A stretch of DNA of 64,000 nt from Clusia tigrina (lineage: Eukaryota; Arthropoda; Insecta; Diptera; Clusiidae), in NCBI GenBank assembly GCA_920105625.2, contig OV050031.1, positions 131,518,514-131,582,513 on the forward strand. The letters run 5' to 3'. Of this stretch, positions 1 to 9,326 are shown piece after piece. The notes beneath the pieces were generated by a model. That model was given only the letters and a program-made list of their open reading frames with translations, made no database searches and was not told the DNA's origin. The stretch's first letter is position 1; each line of letters starts with the position of its first letter. The position numbers were made by a program, and so were the translations under genes.

Positions 1-310
1 TTCTTAAAAATAAATCAGTACAACATACATCACACAAATCATCCAGCAGGCACAGCACGCGGTGGTACTGCTATCATCATTAACACCAATATATGGACCA
101 CTAACATAACATCAGAGTATTAGCCTCTGAGGTATTCGATTAAAAAAGAGCAATATTATCATATTTTTCAAACACTAGGTGTACGATTTTTAGCTGGTGG
201 TGATTACAACGCAAAACACCAATTTTGGGGTTCTCGGACAATCAATCCGAAAGGAACAGAGATGAAAAACAATACAAGAACACAACCTTACACACGTATC
301 CACATACTGG
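1..310 (+). mobile_element. LINE-A 5' segment (Jockey-like, endonuclease remnant)
   Basis: Decayed non-LTR retrotransposon. Around 187-270 the plus strand encodes FLAGGDYNAKH followed by FWGSR and NPKG, the block typical of Jockey-clade AP-endonuclease domains and also present in the LINE at 52780-52850. The frame is broken by stops and a shift. The element resumes after BEL-1 at 20946, where the next endonuclease motifs appear, so BEL-1 landed inside this endonuclease. The 5' part lies outside the window. No intact product is possible. Confidence 0.8.
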
Positions 311-861
311 TGTTCGCGCCGGAGCCCTCCTGACGATGGCTGCGGCCTCCTCACAGTCACCATGAGACTCTGAGCGGGACTCAGTGCGGAGAGAATTCCC
401 CTCATTTGGGTCCCGCCAAAGTCGTGCGGTAGGCCGCAGCCATCTTTTTTTGTTTGCTTTGATTTTCCATGCGAAAGTGCCGACTCAGGCAGAGCAGGAG
501 AGGCAGTCGGCAATACTGCGTGACCACGAGTAGTTCGTCTTTAACTCGCAACCAAGAAGGTTTGACTGATACCCACATATTCCAAGTTGTAATCAATAAT
601 TAATTTCAAGTTGTAATCAAGAAGAAAAGAATTATAGTTGATAATAAAAATATCGTGTTACTTTAAATCAAGTGTGTTATTTTGAAGCAATAAGAATATA
701 AATTGTTTGCTGCTTATACGGCCAACACAACTTCACATCTTTACGGGCGTGTGTGTTCCTGCTCAATACAATAAATCTGGCTGCACGACACAATTACGAC
801 GTGCTCGTATAATTTGCAAAAGAGATGGAATCACAAAGTTACTTGGCTCCTCTTCATAACA
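311..861 (+). repeat. BEL-1 5' LTR
   Basis: Starts TGTTCGCG and ends CATAACA. From 338 onward it matches 20422-20945 with about 98% identity by eye. It is directly followed by a primer-binding site and preceded by CTGG, which recurs after the 3' LTR. Its first 27 bases are missing from the 3' copy. Confidence 0.9.
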
Positions 862-899
862 TGGTCCTTCGAGCCGGATCTCATCTGCGTCCGGTAAGT
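861..899 (+). promoter_or_regulatory. Leader AUG and splice-donor candidate of BEL-1
   Basis: An ATG begins on the last LTR base (861-863) and reads 11 open codons to CCG|GTAAGT, a near-consensus donor with the cut after 893. Unspliced, the frame stops within three codons. An acceptor at 19588 would continue it in the same phase into ORF3. The use of this donor is inferred. Confidence 0.45.
862..879 (+). other. BEL-1 primer-binding site (tRNA-Tyr type)
   Basis: TGGTCCTTCGAGCCGGAT abuts the 5' LTR. Its reverse complement ends in CGAAGGACCA and matches the 3' end of insect tRNA-Tyr(GUA) as I recall it. It would prime minus-strand cDNA synthesis. Confidence 0.8.
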
Positions 900-2147
900 T
901 TCTAATACTTATTTATATTTATCGTATAGTATTGAATAATTTTTGTCATTTTTAATATTGAACGCATATTTTTGATTTGCCTTTTTTATCGTGTAATTCG
1001 GTTGGGTACGGTCGTTGCGGTAAACGGTCCATTTCCGTATCGTCACTCGTGTGAGTGTGTGTGTGTGTAAATTCTGACACAGCAGCAGGTACTGGAATTT
1101 ACATTTTTTTAAATAAATTCTCAGCACGGCCGCTGCGTAAGTCGGTTCGCAGTCTGCAGCTGAAAGCGCTGCCGACGCCGGTTACCATAAGCCGTGTACA
1201 GCTGCTTGTGCTCAGATTTTTTCACAGCCGCAATTGGTACCTTTTGCATGTGCTTGCTATTGCCATTGCCGCTATTCCGCTATTCCGTTGTGCATTCGGT
1301 GCCCTAGTTTTCCAAGTTGCTTTGTTCGTTGATACGATTTAAGGCGGGCGTCACACTCACAACTCTTGTGGGTTAGTTGTTCGGGTATCGTATTGCAAGT
1401 AAGTACTACGAGCATATTGTTTTTGTTTCTACATTTGCGTGGGGGTCTGCAGCTCACTGCGCTGCCAAGCGCCCTTACTGTACGTTGCGTACCGTTGTTG
1501 GTGAACCGTTAACTTACACCGTTGCCGGTAGTTTTCTGTACTAAAGGGTCAACAACTGTTAACGTGGTGGATGATCGGCATTTTCGATACGAGTGCGGTG
1601 TAAGTAGGTTCGCAGTCCGCAGCTCACAGCGCTGCCGACGCTTTTTTACAGCAAACCGTGTGCCAGCGGTGCTTGAACATCCCCATATTACTACGCTGAA
1701 AAATACGTATACTCTTTGATCTCCGTACATCACAGTTTTCGCAGCTCACATCGCTGCCAATATTTTTCTTTCTTTTTGTTTTTGATATTACTCTGTATCG
1801 GTGTACCCACGAGAGGCGCAAGGTCCGGGTCACATACAGCAGCTCATAGCGCTGCGTTGGGTGTGTCAAGTTGGGGTACTACTTACATTTTTTCGATTGT
1901 AGTTGCTCAGTGCTGTCGTCACTGCCTGGGCTTCGCGTAGTTCATTCCTACTGGGGATTGTCTTTTATCTTGTGTAGACTCTTCAGTGATAATAAGGCGG
2001 GTATTATATAAGTCACGTCAGCGGGTCAATTGTGTACACATATAGCTGGGTAACTGGGTGTATCGACGTAAAGGTGTAGTGTTTTCCCGGTTCTGCTTGC
2101 GTTTTGTCATCATTGAGCTGCGTGCTCAGGTCAAGCGGTCTGCAACT
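880..2147 (+). other. BEL-1 untranslated leader
   Basis: About 1.27 kb between the PBS and the first ATG of gag at 2148, with no convincing coding frame. It contains a GT-rich tract (1048-1070) and the hairpin array listed separately. Segments 1137-1210 and 1599-1680 are also similar outside the hairpins (GGTTCGCAGTC, CGACGC and ACCGTGT in the same order), so the leader grew partly by duplication. Confidence 0.75.
1156..1855 (+). repeat. Five dispersed copies of a GCAGC-N7-GCTGC hairpin
   Basis: Copies at 1156-1172, 1449-1465, 1619-1635, 1741-1757 and 1839-1855. Each has a perfect 5-bp stem GCAGC/GCTGC and exactly 7 loop bases: TGAAAGC, TCACTGC, TCACAGC, TCACATC and TCATAGC. Spacing shrinks downstream (293, 170, 122 and 98 bases). 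The constant stem and similar loop in otherwise diverged sequence suggest a repeated RNA element, for example for packaging or translation control. The function is inferred. Confidence 0.7.
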
Positions 2148-3060
2148 ATGATTACTCAGCCGATAGACGCGGCTGATAGCCTGACCGCGTTTGTTATTGA
2201 GTTCGAGCGAAACTCTTCCGCCTCCCAAAACCTTGAATATCTTCGCCTTGATCTGACTGAATTGGCAGACTTATGGCAGGCATTGAAGGAGGCGAAGGCT
2301 GCAGCGGTCATTATCATTGAGCGGCTGTACCACCTAAGGGCAAAGACTAGGGGGGAGGCGCGAGAAATCGTGGACCAATGTCAATTGACCAATAGCGGCT
2401 TTGATCAGGCGTGGGCGAGGCTTACTGCCCGGTAGGAAAATCGGCGCAAGCTCATTAATTGTCAGCTGAAGTCCTTATTTACGATGCGTACCATAGGTAA
2501 AGAAAGTGGGTCGGAGCTAAAAAGGCTGCAGCGGGAAGTTAGCAACTGCATTATGGCACTGCAGGAGCTGTCGGTGGATGTAGGCAGTTGGGATCCAATT
2601 TGTATATACTGGAGTTCCATTGGGTTGCCGGAGAGGACCCTTTCTCTTTGGGAGCAGTCCATTGCAGATCATGCGGATATACCGACTTGGGTGGCGATGG
2701 AGGAGTTCCTCTCGAAAGGTTTCCAAACTTTGGAGGCGGTCTCTGATGTCTGCCAAGCGGATCACGCGCGGTAGCTTGCGGGGAACCGCTCAACACCACT
2801 CCGTAATAGCCACGTGCAGGCTCATCAGGCAAGGGTCAATCCGGAAGGGTGTAAGATATGTACACTACCAGGCCATCGGGTCTCCCACTGCTCTACTTTC
2901 ATCAACGCTGATGTATCAGAGCGATGGGGATGGGTAAACCGCTTCCACTTGTGCGTGAATTGTTTGAAGGGGGATCATCGTGTGACAAATTGCACCAGTA
3001 AATACCGATGTTTTACGTGCCAAGAGCGGCACCATACTCTGCTACACCGTGAGTCGCCCC
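2148..3060 (+). pseudogene. gag: BEL-1 gag (capsid and nucleocapsid), two in-frame TAG codons
   Basis: Capsid and nucleocapsid part of the BEL polyprotein. ATG 2148 is the first methionine; the open frame begins upstream with GTG at 2058. Capsid motifs include ESGSELKRLQREV and the SWDPI and LSLWEQSI blocks usual in BEL Gag. Zinc knuckles follow: a CX2CX4HX4C near 2853-2894, a second near 2955-2996, and a CX2C with a trailing HHTLLH. TAG codons at 2433-2435 and 2772-2774 lie in the same frame, with no frameshift before, between or after them. They may be nonsense mutations or, less likely, readthrough sites. Pol continues in the same frame without a stop. Confidence 0.8.
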
Positions 3061-4973
3061 CGAACCGGAGCATAAGAGCCCCACCACGCACGACGCAGCC
3101 TCGAGGCAGACGACCATCCAACGGACGCAACGCGGCCACCACGTTGGCTCAACCTGCTACACCATCCTTCTCCCACGCTGCACAGGTGGTACCCGCTATA
3201 GTCCAGGGACGATCCGGTCCATATCGAGCTCGAGGTCGGCGTCCCAAACGCGTGCTTTTAGGTACCGCCATTATTCACGTCTGGTATCAGGGAGTCAATT
3301 ACATGGCCCGGGCATTGATCGACCCTGGGTCGGAAGGGTCTTTTATCTCAGATCAGCTCCAACGACGCCTGCGACTTCCTACGCGTACCATGCATGCCCA
3401 AGTGTCCGGGGTGAGCAATGTGGTGGCAGCTAACGTGACAAAAGCGTGCGATTTAATGTTAGGGTCACCTCTCGACAGTACTGTGCGGCTCCCGGTGTCA
3501 GCATTAGTACTGCCCACCTTGACCAGCGAATTACCCCGACTAGGGGTATCAACGCAACAATATACCCAATTGGCCGGCTTACGACTGGCTGATCCAAACC
3601 TTTCAAACTCTTCACAAGTTGACATTTTGATAGGGGGTGATTTATACCCGATGGTGATGCTTGATGGGTTGAAACGTGACGTTATTGGGTCATTAATTGC
3701 ACAGGAAACTGTATTTGGGTGGATCCTCACAGGAGCCATGCCTGAGAACTCGACACAGACATTCTGTGCCAGAGTACAAGTTGAGACCGGCCACCCGGTC
3801 GAAGAGCTCTTGCAGAGATTCTGGGAGGTGGAGGAACCGCCTAGGGAGAAACGGCTGTCACCCGGTGACCAGGCTTGCCTGGATTTGTATTCCCGGACCA
3901 CTTACAGAGAGTCTTCTGGGCGGTATGTAGTAGAACTACCGTTCAAATCAAGGCACCTGCCTGAGGAGTCGCTTGGGGCTTCTCGGCACATTGCGTTAAA
4001 GCAGTTCGAGCGCAATGAAGGCAGGTTACTCCGTAACCCTGAGCAGAAAGACCAATATGACTCCGTGGTACAGGAGTACTTGACTCTTGATCATATGGTC
4101 AAAGTCCCGCCTCCACCTTCAGGCGCTCTTGCTCACTATTATTTGCCTCATCATGCGGTAATGAAACCCGAGAGTACGTCCACCAAGCTGCGAGTGGTAT
4201 TCAATGCGTCTCAAGCAACCACTAGCACCCTCAGCTTGAATGATGTCTTATATACGGGTCCCACCTTGCAGGCTGACTTGACTCAACTTATCGTGCGATG
4301 GCGAATGTTTCAGTTCGTCTTTAATGGGGATCTGCAAAAGATGTATCGGCAGATTAGAGTAGCTCCAAAGCACACCCCGTACCAGCGAATTGTTTTTAGG
4401 GCCTCTCCTGCAGCGCCAGTCTCCGATTACGAGCTACAAACAGTTACCTTCGGAGTCAACTGTGCACCTTACTTAGCGATTAGGACATTGGAACAGCTCG
4501 CGACGGATGTCGAGGAGGACCAACCCCTAGCAGCCCGGGTATTGCGTGAATGTATGTATGTGGACGACGCCTTGGTCGGCACACATGATGTGAATGTGGC
4601 GATACAGACTCGAGATGAGTTGATCCGTACACTCGACTCTGCCGGCTTTTCCATGCGAAAGTGGACAGCTAACACGGAAGCCATTCTCTCCTCTTTGCCT
4701 CCGGACCACTTGCTCCGAGAGGACTTTCTGAAGCTGGATGAAGCTAGCTTGACTAAGACATTAGGAATCCGGTGGAACGCAAAGACTGATCATTTCTACT
4801 TTCATCTTCAGCTCATTTGCTTCGACCCACGAGCCACCAAACGCAAGGTGCGAGCGATTATAGCTCAACTGTTTGATCCAGCTGGATGGCTGGCACCTGT
4901 TGTGATCGTGGCCAAGATCTTGATGCAACAGATTTGGGGGGACAAAACTGACTGGGACGAATCGCTGACCCTC
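3061..4973 (+). pseudogene. pol: BEL-1 pol, 5' half: protease and reverse transcriptase
   Basis: Open from the codon after the gag TAG (2774) to the Gypsy-1 insertion point. The Pao-type aspartic protease shows DPGS at 3321-3332. RT blocks are LRVVFNAS (about 4190), the motif A region with FNGDLQKMYRQI, the FGVNCAP region, and the catalytic YVDD at about 4557-4568. The thumb/connection ends in LFDPAGWLAPV. The frame is cut after codon CTC (4971-4973), where Gypsy-1 begins. Continued translation would read into the Gypsy LTR and stop at 5081. The second half resumes in phase at 17136, so this pol was intact before the insertion. Confidence 0.9.
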
Positions 4974-5453
4974 TGTTGTGAGTTAGAATCAAGCTACCTA
5001 CGCGTAGTTGACTCACAGCACCGGCTCCTATTAAACTCATTAAGAATGCACATATTTTTAGGGTGCAAATATTGTAAATGAGTAGTATTTATGCATTAAT
5101 TATGATGTAAACCTTTAGGGTGTCACAGTTCCGCAGTCAAGCTGATGAGGGGCATTTAGAATGCACCGACGACACTTTTACTTTCAGTAGGTCAGTTGGC
5201 TTGAGCAACTGACACCAAATAACAATTGCGTAACTGGAACACCAGAGAAGTCAAGACGTAGACTGTAATGTTTATTTGTAAATAGTATATAAGAACTAGT
5301 ATTTTAAAAATAAAGTTTCTTGTTGTTTTAAACCCAAAATAGTGCAATGCTTATTTAACAAAGTGGTGTAGGTTTACAGGTTCCCGCGACAGGACATTCC
5401 AGAGGACAAGGACAGGACATTCTCTCGCCGACAAGCAGATAAGGACCCCAACA
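4974..5453 (+). repeat. Gypsy-1 5' LTR
   Basis: 480 bp, begins TGTTGTGAG and ends CCCCAACA. It holds a TATA-like TATATAAGAA near 5286 and an AATAAA near 5308. It differs from the 3' copy by a few substitutions, one single-base gap and one segment of about a dozen bases near 5405-5420 missing from the 3' copy. Confidence 0.92.
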
Positions 5454-5456
5454 TTT

Positions 5457-5469
5457 TGGCGCAGCCGGT
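5457..5469 (+). other. Gypsy-1 primer-binding site (tRNA-Ser type)
   Basis: TGGCGCAGCCGGT lies three bases after the LTR. It is complementary to a serine tRNA 3' end (...CCGGCTGCGCCA) as known for the 17.6/297/ZAM lineage. Gypsy-2 has TGGCGCAGCCGAT at the same place. Confidence 0.75.
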
Positions 5470-5584
5470 CTAAAGGACCAATTGGAGGAATCCCAGGGCA
5501 AGGAGCCCTGAAGCAGTGAGGCATCCTGCAACGAATTCGAAGGACCTCAACCTGCAACGAATTCGAAGGACGCTAAGGATAAAG

Positions 5585-5611
5585 ATGTCATCGAAAAAAA
5601 TTTGGGTGAGT
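5585..5611 (+). promoter_or_regulatory. Short leader exon with splice donor
   Basis: ATG at 5585 opens seven codons and reaches TGG|GTGAGT with the cut after 5605. Gypsy-2 has the same layout (ATG 42237, donor GTGAGT at 42253). Errantiviruses make env RNA by splicing from the leader, and an acceptor-like TTTTTAGATATTCAG ends at 15344. The use of this pair is inferred. Confidence 0.5.
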
Positions 5612-5631
5612 AGAGTGTATAATAGCGTAAT

Positions 5632-5832
5632 CTAAGTAGATACTTCTGCGATCCTGAAGGCGCCGTAGCGCTGGTCAAAGAAGTTGCATCCTACAGGCGC
5701 GTTTGCGCTGTTGCACGCAGCTTTGAATGGCAACCATAAACCGTCAGTATGATCGGACGGTCTATGTATGTTCATCCTAGCTGTGAGGATTTTTTTTGTA
5801 GGGGATTTGAGTTTGTTTGTCGTGAGGGACAT
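5632..5832 (+). other. Conserved Gypsy leader block
   Basis: This block is about 90% identical to 42272-42472 in Gypsy-2, whereas the sequence downstream has diverged much more. Gypsy-2 is open on both strands here: 66 plus codons with a DPEGAVALVKEVA stretch, and 66 minus codons. Gypsy-1 has compensating one-base indels that break the plus frame. It could be a cis-acting RNA/DNA element or a small exon, and I cannot decide between these. Confidence 0.45.
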
Positions 5833-6491
5833 TTATATTGTTTATTAAGCCATGCCATCTATTTTGGAGACATTTAAATTATTTTTATATTGTTTAAATT
5901 CAGATTTTGTAAATTTATGTTGTTTGAAAACAAACATATAACATTTGATTTAAATATTTGGCATTTTGAGCTTAGGGTATTAGGTAAAGATATTTCAAGA
6001 AGTGTTTACAACACGTGTTGTGCATCGAGTTTAAGTAGTTCCGAAACTACAATTTGCGTAGCGACATTAAAGTAATTTTTCGTACGAAAAATACAAAGCA
6101 TGCAAGCATATCATCGGAAATGAAAATGCGTATGATTCTACGGTAAAATTTCTTTCTTTGGGTATGAATATTTTTGGAAACAATTTTGTGAAACCAAAAA
6201 CTTCCTCGGAATTAGGAGAAATATTTTGAAAAAATCTATAAATACCAACGGTGGTTACGTAATAAATTAAGTGTATTTTTTTTTTATTATCATTAATATA
6301 AGTATAATTTTTATGCTAGTGAAAGTATAATTTTTTTTACTAGAATATAGTTTATTTCCGCGGCATTACACTAGGGAAAAATGGAAACGAAATCGTGTTG
6401 AGTGAGAATTTAAGCACTCACAATTGTTTTATTTTTCTCTTTGCTTTTAAAGAAAACAAAAGTTGGGAATGAACCTGGAAGTACTGAGTGA
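5833..6491 (+). other. AT-rich Gypsy-1 leader, no gene seen
   Basis: Long A/T runs without a supported coding frame. The short open frame at 5890-6075 has no counterpart in Gypsy-2 and is not called. Confidence 0.6.
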
Positions 6492-6752
6492 CAACTGAAG
6501 GATATAAAGTCGTTACTGAAGGACGGAAAGCGGTTTGGGATTAGAAAAAGAGAAGGAGAGCAAAAACGGGAACGGAATCGACTGGCGTGTTTGAGGAAAA
6601 TACTGGAGGAACAGCAAACTGTGGAGGTCCCTCTGCCGTGGGAGCAAGCTAATAGATTGTGGCAAGAGGTATGCCGATTGGAGGAGCAACAATGCAGGAG
6701 ACGTGGAATGTATATGAATAATATCATTGTTATTCATAACTTGTTAGTTTAA
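6492..6752 (+). pseudogene. Small basic pre-gag ORF of Gypsy-1
   Basis: Open for 86 codons after an in-frame TGA, without an ATG at its head. The product would start Lys/Arg/Glu-rich (GIRKREGEQKRERNRL) and end in a block PWEQANRLWQEVCRLEEQQC. The same arrangement occurs in Gypsy-2 (43275-43511, one frameshift) and, more distantly, in Gypsy-3 (minus strand, about 60905-61130, LWQELYRLEH). Presence in three diverged copies points to a real coding segment. The function is unknown; a short charged coiled coil seems likely. Confidence 0.5.
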
Positions 6753-6871
6753 TTATCTTATCTTGTTTTTAGAAAAAAAAATAATTGTTTATTAATAAAA
6801 TTTATATAAAAAGAAAGAAAACGTGTTTGTACCATTTATTACGGCGTCATAGATAAGAATTTGTTCGGTCT

Positions 6872-9230
6872 ATGGAAACGCCAAGAGAAGCGATAAGATT
6901 GCTGGAAGCTCAAAAGCTACAGAGCGACGCAATTCAGAAGAGAATCAGAAATTGTAGGAAGGATAACAAAGCAAGGAAAAACAGCGCGTACTACCGCAAG
7001 CGCTTAACGGAGTTAGAAGCCTTGTTGAATGTATTCAATAGCAACAACGGGGAGTTGTTAAAGTTTAAGGACTGCTGTGGTGGCAAGGAGTACTTTACCC
7101 GTTACACGTCAACGGTTTGACACGGGACTGGTTGACCAAATTCAGACTGGATCTAGAAGAGCTGGAAGCACAGGGAGACAGTCCTAGTTCGCAGGAGGAC
7201 AAGGCTCGAGACAAGCTTAGGTCTCTACAAACTGAGGTAAAATTGTTCGCAGAAAAATTGTTTGAACAATTGGAAGCGGCAACGAGCAAAAGTGAAGCCC
7301 AGGTACTCTGGAGATATGCGAGGGACGGTGAAAACTTGTCAACTTTGGTAGCAGCAGACCAAACATTAGCGACTATTCAGAGTCGAACGGAGGAGAAATT
7401 TTTCCAAGTCTTCAAAGATACTGAAGAAATGAAGATAAATGGGGAATTTCTCGAAAATAAAACTAGAGCACTTTCTAGGCAACTCCGGGAAACTGAGGAA
7501 GCCGCATCGCATCTGGAAAAGGAAAACTTGGAGCTCAAAAGAATCGGGGCAACTACTAAGCCAGCAAGAGTGAGATCGGCTTCAACCTCTCAAATATAAA
7601 CGCAGACAGTACTAGTTCTGCCACCAGAAGTTCGCTGGCCAGAGTATTTAACTCCGGAAGGGATAGGTCGTGTGGTAAAGCCTAGATTAATATCGACTGG
7701 AGAGAGTGACGCATCGGAAATCAGTGTCGAGCCTTTTTCTCCGGGAAGTCCGATTAATAATAAAAATCGGGGTTGTCCGCCAAAGGAGCCAGAAGCAGTA
7801 ACGGTACAGGAAAGTCCCAATACAGTGGACGATATTTCGCCTGTACGGGCAAACGGTCGAAGACTAATAAGTTTGAGTCCGTCGCTAGTCAAATACATTT
7901 CAGATCCAAGGGGAGTGAATTTGGAAAACGCCCAAAAGGATAACTCTCAAATTTTACCGGTCATAAGTAGTACAGGAATACGTAAAATGGGTATCGAGGA
8001 TATCTCCAAGACAGTGTCCAGGCTAGTACCTGTGCTTACTGGTGCTGCTTCAGAAGATTTAAGGTCAGAACTCAGTAGGTTCATTCAAGGTTGTGAACTT
8101 GCAAAGCGAAGCATAGGCCCTGATGAGTTGCAGGACTTCTTTGACTGTGTTAAGCAAAGGTTATTTGGAGATGCGTACAACCTTGTGCTGCCAAAAAAAT
8201 TCGCCAGTGTGAATGAGCTTTACGGCCTTCTGAAGAGAACTTATCTAAAGGAGAGAACTCTGGAAGACATATCCCAAGAGATTTTAATCGGGAAACAACT
8301 GGCAGGGGAAGACATACGCGCCTTTGCCAGGCGTTTGGAGTCACCTCGGATGATGGCCCAAGAATTAATCAAAAATGAGTACGAAGGCGTTGGTGATACT
8401 GCGTTATTATACGAAGTTGACAAGTCGGTGTTAACGACTTTCGTAGTGGGGCTCCGCAACTCCGCAATAAAGATTCATATGCTGAATAGCAAAACAGGAA
8501 ATCTGGAGGAGTTGTTAGAAGAAGCAATTAGAGCGCAAGTCCTTGTGGAATAGAGTACGGCCGGTTTGGGGGAGATACATATGTTTGAAAATAGACAGGA
8601 CAGTTTAACTGCCGCTGTCATGGATAGAGAAGAACTAATAAACGTGTACAGAGGAGCATATAATCCCGGTGTCTCCGACAGCAGAGCCGCGTGTCAGAGA
8701 AATCCGCACAGGGAGGTTGTACAGAGGGCTCCCGCATGTTCGTTCTGCCCAGGAAACCCATTTGCTCATTCTACCGTAAGCAAGGACATACAAGGGATGA
8801 GTGCATTGCACGCAAAATCACGCCCTACTGTATGGAGTGCCAAACATCATCTCATGAGGCAAGTAGACAGTGACAGGTAGACACTAAATGGGATCAAAGT
8901 AGAAGGCAGCCAGGTACGAGGCGCCCGGATCCACCCTTAAGGGACAGCAGGGGCAGTAGTCCTAGAGTCAATTCAACGGAAGGGAATAACCAAGGAAGAA
9001 ATCCTTTCAGCACTGGGAATGGTCAGCAGCGGCCAAATTGGAATACTAGAGGGGGACAAAGGTTAGGCAACACCCAACACGGGTTGAAATGCTTTTCATA
9101 TGGTCGGATGGGACATGGGAGCTGCGGAGTGCAGGGATAGGCAGTTCCAACAGAGGAACCAGGGAAACTTCCAGCGGCTCAGTCGAGGCCAATAGACTGG
9201 AAAGCCAAAAGAAAGGAAGCAACAGTTAGG
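6872..9230 (+). pseudogene. gag: Gypsy-1 gag, multiply broken
   Basis: Starts at ATG 6872 (METPREAIRLLEAQK), shared with Gypsy-2 at 43643. The frame shifts near 7100, where about ten bases present in Gypsy-2 are missing, and continues through a Glu-rich coiled-coil region (about 7117-7596). It meets TAA at 7597-7599, where Gypsy-3 has a Gln codon, and TAG at 8551-8553. A capsid-like region lies at 7672-8550. Zinc knuckles are damaged: CSFYRKQGHTRDEC (one Cys lost) around 8750-8800 and CFSYGRMGH near 9090. It would have been the virion structural protein and is non-functional as it stands. Confidence 0.85.
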
Positions 9231-9326
9231 CCGGAGGTACGTGTGACTGGTAATGTAGGAAGTAGAGTCCAGGAAAATGAGGAGCAAGAGGCTCTATAAT
9301 ACCCCGTACCAAGTAATCTAAGAACA

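Noticed and set aside
190..513. Minus-strand frame in the 5' LTR, repeated at 20388-20597
   Set aside because: Its repetition only reflects the identical LTRs, and the N-terminal extension differs between the two.
3353..3901. 182-codon minus-strand frame
   Set aside because: Shadow of BEL-1 protease/RT, with no start context, promoter or family.
4974..5081. Tail of the BEL-1 pol frame running into the Gypsy LTR
   Set aside because: Accidental read-through into the inserted LTR. The true continuation of pol is at 17136.
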